From contig NZ_CP007264.1 in the NCBI RefSeq assembly GCF_000585495.1, forward strand, positions 1,426,001 through 1,490,000: a stretch of 64,000 bases of DNA, written 5' to 3'. A model generated the notes under the pieces. It did not search any database. It saw only the letters and a list, made by a program, of their open reading frames with translations, and was not told the origin of the DNA. This DNA comes from Thermococcus nautili (GTDB taxonomy: Archaea; Methanobacteriota_B; Thermococci; Thermococcales; Thermococcaceae). Made by a program: the position numbers and the translations under genes. Of this stretch, positions 8,292 to 16,722 are shown in pieces; the stretch's first letter is position 1, and the number at the start of each line of letters is the position of its first letter.

Positions 8292-9053
8292 GTGATAGAA
8301 GTCGAGAACCTCGTCAAGCGCTTCGGCGGGAAGGTTGCGCTCAAGGGAATCTCCTTCACCGTCCGCGACGGCGAAATCTACGGCCTCTTGGGCCCAAACG
8401 GGAGCGGTAAGAGCACCACGATGAGGATTCTGGCCGGGATTATTCCCTCGAGCGAAGGAAAAGTCCTGGTCGAGGGGATAAACGTCGCCGAGAACCCGAT
8501 TGAAGTCAAGCGGATAGTCGGCTACATACCAGAGACGCCGGTTCTCTACGAGAGCCTGACCCCGATGGAGTTCTTCTCCTTCGTGGGAAGCATAAGGGGG
8601 ATTCCAAAGGGGGAGCTTGAGGAGCGCGTTGAAAGGCTTGTCAAGGCCTTCGGAATCGAGGAATACCTCGGCGAGCTGATAGGGACGCTCAGCTTCGGAA
8701 CCCAGCAGAAGGTTTCGATAATAGCCGGTTTGCTCCACGACCCAAAGGCCCTAATCCTCGACGAGGCCATCAACGGCCTCGACCCCAAGAGCGCGCGCAT
8801 AATGAAGGAGCTCCTCAACGGCTTCAAGGAGGAGGGGAAGAGTATCGTCTTTTCGACACACATTCTCGCCGTTGCCGAGGCGTTGTGCGATAGGATAGGC
8901 ATAATCTACAACGGCGAGCTGATAGCCGAGGGAACGCCAGAGGAGCTCAAGAGCTTCGCCCACGAGGAGAGCCTTGAAGACGTCTTCCTCAAGCTGACCG
9001 AGAGCCAAGAGGAGGTAAGCTCCCTCGTCAGGGCCCTAAGGGAGGCCTTCTGA
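8292..9053 (+). CDS. ABC transporter ATP-binding protein (DrrA/NatA type)
   Basis: 253-residue nucleotide-binding subunit of an ABC-2 exporter on the cytoplasmic face of the membrane. Walker A is GPNGSGKST, the signature region is LSFGTQQKVS (a slightly diverged LSxGQ loop) and Walker B is ALILDEAINGLD, followed by the switch His in STHILAVAE. The GTG at 8292 is preceded by GGTGGTG; the open frame upstream has no ribosome binding site. The stop codon overlaps the start of the permease gene. Substrate unknown. Confidence 0.92.
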   Translation: MIEVENLVKRFGGKVALKGISFTVRDGEIYGLLGPNGSGKSTTMRILAGIIPSSEGKVLVEGINVAENPIEVKRIVGYIPETPVLYESLTPMEFFSFVGSIRGIPKGELEERVERLVKAFGIEEYLGELIGTLSFGTQQKVSIIAGLLHDPKALILDEAINGLDPKSARIMKELLNGFKEEGKSIVFSTHILAVAEALCDRIGIIYNGELIAEGTPEELKSFAHEESLEDVFLKLTESQEEVSSLVRALREAF

Positions 9054-10507
9054 TGGAGTGGGAGATAGTAAACGTCCTCTACCGCGAGATGACCTATAAA
9101 CGGCTGAAGGCAAATCCCCAGCTCTCGACGGACTGGAACAAGTTCATTAAGGCCTTCAAGCGGAGCGGAAGCCTTAAAAAGGCGTTGCTGAGCCAGTCAA
9201 TCCTCTTCGGAATCTTCGGCCTCATGCTCTTCCCAGGTGTTTACTACGTCAAAGACCCCTCCGGCTCGGCGGTAATCTACGCGAGCTACTGCCTGCTCCC
9301 GCTGATAATGGCCCTCTACGGAACGGCCGTTACGGCCCAGTACGCGGTTTCGCTCGGCCTCTTTGAGCCTCTACTCTCGCTCCCGGTTCGCGTCGGCGGG
9401 AAGTACCTCAGCGTAATGCTTTTGATTACACAGCTCCCGTCGGTTCTCTTCCTCCTTCCCCCTGCGGTGGCCCTATCCCTCAAGCTCGGGCCCGTTGCTG
9501 GAGTCCTCGGCTTCGCTTGGGCGTTAATGGGCGCCATGCTCGGCCACACCCTCGGTCTGCTCATCTACGACCGCTTTGGAAAGGCCTCCGGCGGGAAGTT
9601 CTCCGGCCTCAAAACGGCCTTCAAGGCCTTTGGAATACTCCTCGTGATGTCCCTCTTCTATGGCCTGAACTACCTCCAGCGCTACGTTGCAAGCCACTAC
9701 GAGGCGCTTAAGGGCGTTTTCGAGAGGTACTCTGTGGCATATCCCTTCTCGGTCTCGACGGTCGAGAAGCCCCTCCTCTCGCTCGGCCTCCTGGCCGTTT
9801 ACGGCCTCGTGATTGGAGCGGTCTACGTTTCAACGGTTAGAAGGCTCTGGAGGAGGGTAAGCGAGGGAACGGCAACCGAGAGGAGAGGCGGTAAGGCAAG
9901 GCTCTCGCTCCACAGCCCGGCCCTGGCGCTGGCGCTCAAGGACTTCAAGATAGCGACGAGGAACACGTCCCTTCTAACGGGCCTGCTGATGCCCGTCGTG
10001 GTCATAATCCCGTCTCTCGCCGGTGCGTTGAAGTCCGGAAGCGAGAACGCGGTGCTCGGCTTCGTTTTGGCGATTGGTTGGACTTCAGCGATAGCGATAG
10101 ATGCAGTTCTGAAGATAGACGGCAGGGCATTTGAAGTCCTTCACTCGCTCCCGCTGAGCCTCAGGACGTTTCTGAGGGGCAAGCTTGTGACGATGACTAC
10201 TGTTCCGGTAACGGCGGGCCTGCTGGCGGTTCTGGGTCTCTCGCTCAGAAATCCAGGCTCCCTGAAGGTCCTTCCCCTCGCGCTCCTCCTGCCGGTCGCG
10301 ACAGCCGGAACGACGCTGACGGTGTTCTACTGGGGAATCAGGGAGGTGGCACTACCCCAGACGACGTGGAAAAAGATGCTCTTGGCTCTGCTCGCGAACG
10401 GGCTGATAATTGGAGCTACAGCGGGGCTGTGGTACGTTGAGTGGTTCCTCTCGCTCCCCTTCGTGCTCCTCGTCGATGCGCTGTTGCTCTGGCACCTCAG
10501 CAGGTGA
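9053..10507 (+). CDS. ABC-2 type exporter permease
   Basis: 484-residue integral membrane protein with about 10-12 hydrophobic segments (for example GIFGLMLFPGVYY and LSLGLLAVYGLVIGAVY), partner of the ATPase just upstream, with which it overlaps by TGATG. A soluble N-terminal 45 residues precede the first membrane segment. The middle, around residues 265-300, carries a positively charged loop. Substrate is not recognisable; close linkage to a surface lipoprotein on the other strand may or may not be functional. Its last 11 bases overlap the convergent Mth938-type gene. Confidence 0.85.
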   Translation: MEWEIVNVLYREMTYKRLKANPQLSTDWNKFIKAFKRSGSLKKALLSQSILFGIFGLMLFPGVYYVKDPSGSAVIYASYCLLPLIMALYGTAVTAQYAVSLGLFEPLLSLPVRVGGKYLSVMLLITQLPSVLFLLPPAVALSLKLGPVAGVLGFAWALMGAMLGHTLGLLIYDRFGKASGGKFSGLKTAFKAFGILLVMSLFYGLNYLQRYVASHYEALKGVFERYSVAYPFSVSTVEKPLLSLGLLAVYGLVIGAVYVSTVRRLWRRVSEGTATERRGGKARLSLHSPALALALKDFKIATRNTSLLTGLLMPVVVIIPSLAGALKSGSENAVLGFVLAIGWTSAIAIDAVLKIDGRAFEVLHSLPLSLRTFLRGKLVTMTTVPVTAGLLAVLGLSLRNPGSLKVLPLALLLPVATAGTTLTVFYWGIREVALPQTTWKKMLLALLANGLIIGATAGLWYVEWFLSLPFVLLVDALLLWHLSR

Positions 10508-10853
10508 CGTGGAAGATTCCAAGGACTCTTTTCTTTTCGTTGAGCTCGTTGAAGAGCTCCACCGCTTCCCCGGTGGGGAGCTCATAGACCTCTTTGTCCC
10601 TGACCAGCTCCCTGCTCTCGGGGAGTAGCGAGAGGTAGCCGTAGTAGCCGGTGCCGACGAGTAGAACCTCGAAGTCCTCAGTAAGGTACTCCCTGAGCTC
10701 GTCGGGGTCAAGTTTGTGGCTCGTTCCGTGTTTGTTTTTGCTCAGCCACTTCTTTCTCTTTTCAACCCTTCCGCTCGGGTAAACCACGATGTCGTGCTCG
10801 TAGGTTCTTCCGTCAACCACTATCCTCCCGAAGGAGGGGTATTCGAGCTTCAT
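10497..10853 (-). CDS. Mth938/NDUFAF3-family protein
   Basis: 118-residue small alpha/beta protein of the Mth938 (DUF498) family: SFGRIVVDGRTYEHDIVVYPSG at the N-terminus and VLLVGTGYYGYLSLLPESRELV in the middle are the family's core strands and loop. Human NDUFAF3 is a complex I assembly factor with this fold, but archaeal members have no established job. ATG 10853 lies just after GGTGA at the end of the upstream Nudix gene, which it overlaps in control signals, so the two are an operon. Confidence 0.82.
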   Translation of the reverse strand: MKLEYPSFGRIVVDGRTYEHDIVVYPSGRVEKRKKWLSKNKHGTSHKLDPDELREYLTEDFEVLLVGTGYYGYLSLLPESRELVRDKEVYELPTGEAVELFNELNEKKRVLGIFHVTC

Positions 10854-10858
10854 GGCAC

Positions 10859-11371
10859 TCACCAGCAGTCCTTTGGGTGCAGTGCGTCCCTCAAAATCTT
10901 CGCGTGGTCAAAGGCCAGCGGAAGCTTCTCAACCTCGTCAATCGGAACAACCTCGACTTCCTTCGCATCGTCGCCGGCTTTAAGTTCCCCTTCGCCAATG
11001 CAGAGAAAGGCGACCGAAACGGTGTGTCCCCTCGGGTCTCTGCCAGGGTCGGAGTAAACGCCCACCAGTTTGAGGATTCTGACGTCCAGACCAGTCTCTT
11101 CCTTCATCTCCCTCTTCAGGGCTTCCTCAACGGTCTCGCCGTACTCGACGAAACCACCGGGAAGGGCAAAATGGTTCTTAAAGGGCTCGTTCTTTCGCTT
11201 TATGAGAACGACACCGCCCCGATAGAGTATGACGCCGTCAACGGTGAGTCCTATGCACCGATGGAGCTCGGCCTTGAAACCGTGTTTTTCTGCGAGGGCC
11301 TTAACCTCCTCGCGGAATTCGCTTACATCAGCCCCCTTCGGGGCTTTAACGAGCAGAACGTAACGGTCCAT
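10859..11371 (-). CDS. Nudix hydrolase, ADP-ribose pyrophosphatase-like
   Basis: 170 residues with a complete Nudix box G(x5)E(x7)REUxEExGU visible as GGFVEYGETVEEALKREM then KEETGLD at about residues 94-117. Such enzymes hydrolyse nucleoside diphosphates linked to another moiety; ADP-ribose or a related sugar nucleotide is a common substrate in Thermococcales. There is an N-terminal extension of about 45 residues before the usual Nudix core. ATG 11371 follows GAGGTGA. A longer frame starting at ATG 11401 exists, but that stretch is accounted for by a box C/D sRNA whose last box touches the ribosome binding site. Confidence 0.88.
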   Translation of the reverse strand: MDRYVLLVKAPKGADVSEFREEVKALAEKHGFKAELHRCIGLTVDGVILYRGGVVLIKRKNEPFKNHFALPGGFVEYGETVEEALKREMKEETGLDVRILKLVGVYSDPGRDPRGHTVSVAFLCIGEGELKAGDDAKEVEVVPIDEVEKLPLAFDHAKILRDALHPKDCW

Positions 11372-11378
11372 CTTTTTC

Positions 11379-11434
11379 ACCTCAGGGAAGTCCCTTCTCA
11401 TCAGCTTTCAGCGTGCTGACGTTTCATCATCGGT
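11379..11434 (-). ncRNA. Box C/D sRNA in the Nudix gene leader
   Basis: Read on the minus strand: box C ATGATGA (11424-11430), 12-nt guide AACGTCAGCACG, box D' CTGA (11408-11411), 3-nt spacer, box C' CTGATGA (11398-11404), 12-nt guide GAAGGGACTTCC, box D CTGA (11382-11385), and a 3-bp terminal stem ACC/GGT after one unpaired base. The symmetric spacing is exactly that of archaeal 2'-O-methylation guides bound by L7Ae, Nop5 and fibrillarin. It lies between the kinase stop and the Nudix ATG, and box D runs into the GAGGTGA ribosome binding site. Targets were not identified. Confidence 0.85.
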
Positions 11435-11449
11435 CGGTTGGAGTTATGT

Positions 11450-12274
11450 TTAATCACTTAAAGCCTCAACGGTTACACCCCTTGCGAGCTCGCTCACCTC
11501 GTCGAGGCTGAAATCCACGGAGCGATACCGGAGGAACAGCGCCGTGAAGGCGACGGCCCGCTTTAGGGACTGGATGAAGGGACACTCCATGTAAAAACCG
11601 GTGAAAGCTCCGAGAAAGACGTCTCCCGCGCCCGTTGATTCGCCGACGTCAACTTTCAGCGGAACGAAGCGGTAGGGCCTTCCGTGGAGGTAGGCCTTTC
11701 CAGGGTTAGGACCGTCCGAGAGGAGGAGAACCCCAACAGAGCCTGGGTCAAGGTTCACGTGGGGAAACTCCGCGACGTCGGCGTGCAGGATGCCGACTCC
11801 GCGAAGGAACGACCCGTCGCGCTCGATGAGCCTCACTGGGCCCTTCTCAGGGGAGCGTATGAACCCCTGAAGGTCGGCCGAGACGAGCCCTGCCCGGTTT
11901 AATGCTTCTCTCACGATGTCCTCTGGAATCTCGTTGGCAACGGGGTTGAGGATTATCGCGTCGTACTTCTGGGCCGGGAATTCAGTAATGGGGGAGGCGC
12001 GCGAAATCAGCCTTAGCTCCCGCCTGTTGGAGTCAAGGTAAGTCAGCTCGTAGGACGTTGTTTCATCGGAGGGCAGGACTGTCAGTTTGCCCAGGGAGCG
12101 GAGCTCGTCAATCCACTCCTCCGGGAGCTGAGAAAAGCTCGTGAGAATCTCAACATCGCAGAAGCGCGAAAGTGCCAGGGCGGAGTAGTAGGCTCCGCCG
12201 CCGAGTCTCTCTTCGATTTTCGAACCGCGCCTTATTACATCCCTGACGACGTGGCCGACGACGAGGCACTTCAT
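11450..12274 (-). CDS. PfkB-family sugar kinase, probable myo-inositol 3-kinase
   Basis: 274-residue ribokinase-fold enzyme: substrate-side block [14 protein letters not shown] (about residues 25-38) and the catalytic anion-hole motif [14 protein letters not shown] near residue 214. Length, sequence and position between the Nudix gene and gar1/tfb match the T. kodakarensis myo-inositol 3-kinase (TK2285, from memory), which phosphorylates myo-inositol with ATP in an inositol catabolic route. The proximity to the DIP solute genes fits inositol metabolism. ATG 12274 is chosen because GGTGA is four bases upstream. A generic PfkB sugar kinase is the fallback. Confidence 0.82.
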   Translation of the reverse strand: MKCLVVGHVVRDVIRRGSKIEERLGGGAYYSALALSRFCDVEILTSFSQLPEEWIDELRSLGKLTVLPSDETTSYELTYLDSNRRELRLISRASPITEFPAQKYDAIILNPVANEIPEDIVREALNRAGLVSADLQGFIRSPEKGPVRLIERDGSFLRGVGILHADVAEFPHVNLDPGSVGVLLLSDGPNPGKAYLHGRPYRFVPLKVDVGESTGAGDVFLGAFTGFYMECPFIQSLKRAVAFTALFLRYRSVDFSLDEVSELARGVTVEALSD

Positions 12275-12334
12275 TTTCACCAGTCCCAATCTTATACTCT
12301 TTGTGAGTGGACATTAAAAACCTTTCCTAAATTA

Positions 12335-12355
12335 CCGAAAGGCTTTTAAGGGGAA
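12335..12355 (+). promoter_or_regulatory. Probable gar1-tfb promoter
   Basis: GAAAGG followed by CTTTTAAGG at about 12338-12350 looks like a BRE/TATA box and would start transcription near 12372, leaving room for the ribosome binding site of gar1. A second TATA-like stretch, AGTTTAAAAGG at 12365-12375, is an alternative that would make a very short leader. Confidence 0.45.
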
Positions 12356-12398
12356 AAAGCGAAAAGTTTAAAAGGAGATGTCGTTTTGGGGTGGGGCT

Positions 12399-12722
12399 AT
12401 GAAGCGCTTAGGAAAGGTTTCTCACTACGCAAAGCAGGGCTTCCTCATAGTCAGAACGAACTGGGTTCCATCGCTCAACGAGCCCGTCGTTGACAAGGAT
12501 TTGAGGCCGGTAGGCATTGTTAAGGATGTTTTTGGTCCCGTTGATTACCCCTATGTTGCCGTTAAACCCCGTGTTAAGGACCCCGAGAGATACGTCGGTG
12601 CTCTTCTGTACGTGGACAAGAGGAGGAAGGATAAAAAGCCGGGTAAGAAGGCTAAAGTCAGAGGCTCTAAGGGTTCTAAGAAGCCCAAGCGTTCTCGCCC
12701 CGCCCCCAGGAGAAGGGGGTGA
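12399..12722 (+). CDS. gar1: H/ACA RNA-protein complex component Gar1
   Basis: 107-residue core protein of the pseudouridylation guide complex with Cbf5, Nop10 and L7Ae. The beta-barrel core is visible as [19 protein letters not shown]...[19 protein letters not shown], and the C-terminal 30 residues are a very basic Lys/Arg/Gly tail that binds RNA. ATG 12399 follows GGGGTGGGG. The stop codon overlaps the GTG start of the TFB gene, so the two are co-translated, linking RNA modification with transcription initiation. Confidence 0.93.
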   Translation: MKRLGKVSHYAKQGFLIVRTNWVPSLNEPVVDKDLRPVGIVKDVFGPVDYPYVAVKPRVKDPERYVGALLYVDKRRKDKKPGKKAKVRGSKGSKKPKRSRPAPRRRG

Positions 12723-13639
12723 GAGCGATTACTCCGAAAAGGGTTTGTCCCGTGTGCGGGTCAACCGAGTTTATATACGACCCCAGGAGGGGTGAGATAG
12801 TCTGTAAGGTCTGCGGCTACGTCATCGAGGAGAACGTTGTCGATGAGGGGCCGGAATGGAGGGCCTTCGACCCGGACCAGAGGGCCAAGCGCGCGAGAAC
12901 CGGTGCGCCGATGACGCTGATGATACACGACAAGGGCCTCTCGACCGATATAGACTGGCGCGACAAGGACATACACGGCAACCAGATAACGGGAATGTAC
13001 AGGAGCAAGATGAGAAGGCTCCGCATGTGGCAGCGCAGAATGCGCATAAACGACGCCGCGGAAAGAAACCTCGCCTTCGCGCTGAGCGAGCTCGACAGGA
13101 TGGCGGCGCAGATGCGCCTCCCGAGGCGCGTTAAGGAGGTAGCGGCTTCTCTATACAGGAAAGCCGTCATGAAGAAGCTAATCCGGGGAAGGTCGATAGA
13201 GGGCATGGTTTCCGCCGCTCTGTACGCGGCCTGCAGAATGGAGGGCATTCCGAGGACCCTCGATGAGATTGCGGCGGTTTCCAAGGTTACAAAGAAGGAA
13301 ATCGGGAGGAGCTACCGCTTCCTTGCGAGGGGTCTCAACCTGAACCTCCGCCCGACGAGCCCGATAGAGTACGTTGACCGCTTTGGAGACGCCCTCGGCG
13401 TCAGCTCAAGGACCAAGGAGAGGGCGAAGGAAATCCTCCGCGAGGCCATAAAGCGTGGCATAACCAGCGGAAAAGGCCCAACGGGATTGGCCGCGGCAGC
13501 GCTCTACGTCGCTTCACTCCTTGAGGGCGAGAAGAAGACCCAGCGCGAGGTCGCCGAGGTCGCTCACGTCACCGAGGTGACCGTCAGGAACAGGTACAAG
13601 GAGCTCGTAGAAAAGCTCGGTATAAACGTGCCGATGTGA
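12719..13639 (+). CDS. tfb: Transcription initiation factor B (TFB)
   Basis: 306-residue TFIIB homologue. The N-terminal zinc ribbon has CPVCG and CKVCG (about residues 10-33), followed by the B-finger/reader region [21 protein letters not shown], which enters the RNA polymerase cleft, and two cyclin-fold repeats (about 110-200 and 205-300) that hold TBP and the BRE. Thermococcus species carry two TFBs; position after gar1 matches TFB2 (TK2287, from memory). It starts at GTG 12719, overlapping the gar1 stop. The next gene, a phosphoesterase, follows almost without a gap. Confidence 0.94.
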   Translation: MRAITPKRVCPVCGSTEFIYDPRRGEIVCKVCGYVIEENVVDEGPEWRAFDPDQRAKRARTGAPMTLMIHDKGLSTDIDWRDKDIHGNQITGMYRSKMRRLRMWQRRMRINDAAERNLAFALSELDRMAAQMRLPRRVKEVAASLYRKAVMKKLIRGRSIEGMVSAALYAACRMEGIPRTLDEIAAVSKVTKKEIGRSYRFLARGLNLNLRPTSPIEYVDRFGDALGVSSRTKERAKEILREAIKRGITSGKGPTGLAAAALYVASLLEGEKKTQREVAEVAHVTEVTVRNRYKELVEKLGINVPM

Positions 13640-13641
13640 CG

Positions 13642-14130
13642 ATGATAGCGGTTTTAAGCGATACCCACGTGGGGGACAAGGCAAAGGCCCTCCCAATTCC
13701 CCTTTTGGAGAAGCTTGAGGAGATTAATCCAGAGCTCATTCTCCACGCCGGCGATGTAACGTCATCGAAGGTTCTTGAGACCCTTGAGGAGATAGCGCCC
13801 GTGATAGCGGTCCGGGGAAACGTTGACCACCTCAGTCTTCCGGAAGAGGAAACCGTTGAAGTCGAAGGAATGAGAATCGGCGTGATTCACGGGCATCAGC
13901 TTCTAAGTCTAAACGCGCAGTTTTTAAGCCTGAAGGCCCTCGACATGGAGGTTGACCTGCTCGTCTTCGGCCACACCCACCGCTTCTACTTCGATTCTTT
14001 CAGCGTCTACGGAAGAAGGGTTTATCTCCTGAATCCGGGTTCGCCGACGTTTCCACGGTGGAATGAGGCCGGCTTCGCGGTTCTGAAGCCCGGAGAAGAG
14101 CCAACCGTTAGAAGGGTTAAGCTTTGGTAA
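13642..14130 (+). CDS. Metallophosphoesterase, MJ0936/YfcE family
   Basis: 162-residue calcineurin-like phosphodiesterase with the metal-binding motifs SDTHVGD (residues 6-12), HAGDVT, RGNVD, HGHQ and GHTHR in the canonical order GDxHG/GDxx/GNHD/H/GHTH. The family hydrolyses small phosphodiesters in vitro; the cellular substrate is unknown. Start ATG 13642 is just after the TFB stop (13639); GTG 13636 in the same frame is an alternative, giving two extra residues. Likely in the gar1-tfb operon. Confidence 0.87.
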   Translation: MIAVLSDTHVGDKAKALPIPLLEKLEEINPELILHAGDVTSSKVLETLEEIAPVIAVRGNVDHLSLPEEETVEVEGMRIGVIHGHQLLSLNAQFLSLKALDMEVDLLVFGHTHRFYFDSFSVYGRRVYLLNPGSPTFPRWNEAGFAVLKPGEEPTVRRVKLW

Positions 14131-14156
14131 ACGGAAAAGAGAACGGGAAAAGGACA

Positions 14157-14360
14157 TCAGCTCTTGATGGCAAGCTTGATGTCCTCGGCCTTGACGGTCT
14201 TCCTGCCGGCGTGCTGGGCGAGGGCGACGGCCTTCTTGGCAATCTCGAGGGCCTTCTCCTCAAGGTGCTCGGCGAGGACCTTGGCGGCCTCCTCGCTGAC
14301 GCGGGCGGCACCGGCCTTCCTTATAAGCCTGTCAACCGGGGCAATTGGAAGCTCGGCCAT
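14157..14360 (-). CDS. hpkB: Archaeal histone (HpkB type)
   Basis: 67-residue histone-fold protein, three helices without tails: [21 protein letters not shown], the central long helix, and [16 protein letters not shown] at the end. Dimers stack to wrap about 60 bp or more of DNA. Position next to the phosphoesterase and RubisCO genes matches HpkB of T. kodakarensis. AGGAGGTG precedes the ATG. It has a very strong promoter with BRE and TATA in the gap toward rbcL. Confidence 0.95.
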   Translation of the reverse strand: MAELPIAPVDRLIRKAGAARVSEEAAKVLAEHLEEKALEIAKKAVALAQHAGRKTVKAEDIKLAIKS

Positions 14361-14394
14361 TCACAACACCTCCTATCTTTTATTTGCAGGTTTC

Positions 14395-14440
14395 TGCGTT
14401 CTATTCTAGGAGTGAAGGCATATATAAACCTTTCGGAAAA
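14395..14440 (-). promoter_or_regulatory. Histone gene promoter
   Basis: Minus strand CCGAAAGG followed by TTTATATATGCC (about 14417-14436) is a near-consensus archaeal BRE/TATA pair, predicting a start near 14395-14400 and a short leader with AGGAGGTG before the histone ATG. The rest of the 352-base gap 14361-14712 holds only the rbcL promoter at its other end; I see no gene there. Confidence 0.7.
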
Positions 14441-14654
14441 GGAGCCCTCTGGGTGGGCCTATCGGCGCGATTTCAGTTAATCGTCGAGAATTCCGAGTCC
14501 GTCGGGCCCATCACTATTTTACACGAGAATGGCAACCCAGCCGGGAAGATTGAGAGAAGGTAGGAGATTGCCCCGCAAACCCGAAAGCCGCCCGAAAATC
14601 CTTCAAAAAAGTCTTCACTTATGTAAAAAGGCGTCCATCAGTCCTCAAAATTTG

Positions 14655-14710
14655 CCAGTAGGGTTTTTATAGTCAGGAATGCAATAGAGTGTTTACCGAG
14701 GAGGTGTTGC
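14655..14710 (+). promoter_or_regulatory. RubisCO promoter and ribosome binding site
   Basis: TATA-like GTTTTTATAG at about 14663-14672 and a strong GAGGAGGTG at 14698-14706. The ribosome binding site decides that translation starts at ATG 14713, not at the in-frame GTG 14689. Confidence 0.6.
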
Positions 14711-14712
14711 AG

Positions 14713-16047
14713 ATGGTTGAGAAGTTCGACAAGATATACGACTACTACGTGGACAAGGACTACGAGCCGAACAAGAAGAGGGACATCATAGCCGTGTTCC
14801 GCGTTACCCCCGCCGAGGGGTACACCATTGAGGCGGCCGCAGGTGCAGTCGCCGCCGAGAGCTCGACCGGAACCTGGACGACCCTTTACCCCTGGTACGA
14901 GCAGGAGCGCTGGGCCGACCTTTCAGCTAAAGCCTACGACTTCATAGACATGGGAGACGGAAGCTGGATTGTTAGGATTGCCTACCCGTTCCACGCCTTC
15001 GAGGAGTGGAATTTACCTGGCCTTCTCGCGAGCATAGCGGGCAACGTCTTCGGAATGAAGCGCGTTAAGGGCCTTCGCCTTGAGGACCTCTACATTCCGG
15101 AGATAGTCCTCAGGAACTTCAACGGACCGGCCTTTGGTATCGAGGGCGTCAGGAAGATGCTCGAGATATACGACAGACCGCTCTACGGCGTCGTCCCCAA
15201 GCCCAAGGTAGGCTACTCGCCGGAAGAGTTTGAAAAGCTCGCCTACGAGCTCCTCTCCAACGGTGCAGACTACATGAAGGACGACGAGAACCTCACAAGC
15301 CCCTGGTACAACCGCTTCGACGAGAGGGCCGAGATAATGGCGAGGATTATTGACAAAGTCGAGAACGAGACCGGCGAGAAGAAGACCTGGTTCGCCAACA
15401 TTACCGCCGACATCCGCGAGATGGAGAGGCGCCTTGAGATTCTGGCCGACCTCGGGCTCAAGCACGCGATGGTCGACGTCGTCATAACCGGCTGGGGCGC
15501 GCTTGAGTACATCCGCGACTTGGCGGCCGACTACGGATTGGCCATTCACGGCCACAGGGCGATGCACGCGGCCTTCACGAGGGACAAGTACCACGGCATC
15601 TCGATGTTCGTCCTGGCCAAGCTCTACAGGCTCATAGGAATTGACCAGCTCCACGTTGGAACCGCCGGCGCCGGAAAGCTCGAGGGCGGAAAATGGGACG
15701 TCATCCAGAACGCGAGGATTCTCAGGGAGGAAACCTACACCCCCGACGAGAACGACGTCTTCCACCTCGAGCAGAAGTTCTACGGCATGAAGGCAGCCTT
15801 CCCGACCAGCTCAGGCGGTCTCCACCCGGGCAACATCGAGCCGGTCATAGAGGCCCTCGGAAAGGACATAGTCTTACAGCTCGGCGGTGGAACTCTCGGC
15901 CACCCGGACGGACCGGGAGCCGGAGCGAGGGCGGTGAGACAGGCCATCGACGCCATAATGCAGGGAATCCCGCTCGACGAGTACGCCAAGACCCACAAGG
16001 AGCTCGCTCGCGCCCTCGAGAAGTGGGGCCACGTCACGCCGGTCTGA
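14713..16047 (+). CDS. rbcL: Ribulose-1,5-bisphosphate carboxylase, form III
   Basis: 444 residues, the length of T. kodakarensis Rbc, to which it is very similar from memory. Catalytic landmarks are intact: GVVPKPKVGYSPEE, GADYMKDDENL (carbamylated Lys followed by the metal-binding Asp-Asp/Glu) and GHRAMHAAFTR, with the phosphate-binding QLGGGTLGHPDGP near the end. In archaea this enzyme works in the AMP pathway, converting ribulose bisphosphate from nucleosides into 3-phosphoglycerate. Its partners, AMP phosphorylase and ribose-1,5-bisphosphate isomerase, are not in this window. Monocistronic, followed by a T-rich tract. Confidence 0.96.
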   Translation: MVEKFDKIYDYYVDKDYEPNKKRDIIAVFRVTPAEGYTIEAAAGAVAAESSTGTWTTLYPWYEQERWADLSAKAYDFIDMGDGSWIVRIAYPFHAFEEWNLPGLLASIAGNVFGMKRVKGLRLEDLYIPEIVLRNFNGPAFGIEGVRKMLEIYDRPLYGVVPKPKVGYSPEEFEKLAYELLSNGADYMKDDENLTSPWYNRFDERAEIMARIIDKVENETGEKKTWFANITADIREMERRLEILADLGLKHAMVDVVITGWGALEYIRDLAADYGLAIHGHRAMHAAFTRDKYHGISMFVLAKLYRLIGIDQLHVGTAGAGKLEGGKWDVIQNARILREETYTPDENDVFHLEQKFYGMKAAFPTSSGGLHPGNIEPVIEALGKDIVLQLGGGTLGHPDGPGAGARAVRQAIDAIMQGIPLDEYAKTHKELARALEKWGHVTPV

Positions 16048-16063
16048 TGACCTGTCCGGCTTC

Positions 16064-16080
16064 AGCTTTTCTTTTCGTCT
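16064..16080 (+). terminator. T-rich tract after rbcL
   Basis: GCTTTTCTTTTCGTC, 17-30 bases after the rbcL stop, is a typical archaeal oligo-T termination signal before the tdk promoter region. Confidence 0.45.
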
Positions 16081-16143
16081 TCCGTTCAAACTTTTCTCCA
16101 AAGGTGATTTAACGCACTTCCCCTTAGTTGCCCCGGTGGTTCC

Positions 16144-16722
16144 ATGCATCCGGAGGGATTCCTTGAGGTCATAACCGGCCCGATGTTCGCCGGAAAGACG
16201 AGCGAGCTGATAAAGAGAATCGAAAGGCAGGCCTACGCCAAGCGGAAGGTCGCCCTCTTCAAGCCGAGCATAGACGACCGCTATTCGCGAAGCGACGTGG
16301 TTGCCCACAACGGTCTCAGGTACAGGGCCTACGTCGTCCCCACGAGCGAGGAAGGGGTTGAGAGAATAGTCGAGCTGACGAGAAAGGAGGGCTTTGATGT
16401 AATCGGGATTGACGAGGTTCAGTTCTTCCCGATGGGTATAGTCGATGCGCTCAACGAACTCGCTGACGAGGGCGTTTACGTCATAGCGAGCGGTCTGAAT
16501 CTCGACTTCAAGGCGGAACCGTTTCCAGTCATGAAAGAACTCCTCGTCAGGGCAGACAACATAGTTTACCTTACCGCCGTTTGCACGGTCTGCGGAAGGC
16601 CGGCGACGAGAAGTCAGAGGCTGATAGACGGAAAGCCGGCCCCACGGGACTCACCGGTAATAATGGTGGGAGGAAAGGAAAGCTACGAGGCGAGGTGCAG
16701 GCTACACCACGAAGTCCCCTGA
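16144..16722 (+). CDS. tdk: Thymidine kinase
   Basis: 192-residue type II thymidine kinase for pyrimidine salvage. P-loop GPMFAGKT at residues 12-19, Walker B-like DVIGIDEVQFF at about 80-90, zinc-binding CTVCG and the C-terminal Cys-His block CRLHHE, plus the lid region RLIDGKPAP. Starts at ATG 16144 after CCCCGGTGG. The 3' end overlaps the convergent thrC by 21 bases, so antisense 3' ends may form if both are expressed. Confidence 0.95.
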   Translation: MHPEGFLEVITGPMFAGKTSELIKRIERQAYAKRKVALFKPSIDDRYSRSDVVAHNGLRYRAYVVPTSEEGVERIVELTRKEGFDVIGIDEVQFFPMGIVDALNELADEGVYVIASGLNLDFKAEPFPVMKELLVRADNIVYLTAVCTVCGRPATRSQRLIDGKPAPRDSPVIMVGGKESYEARCRLHHEVP

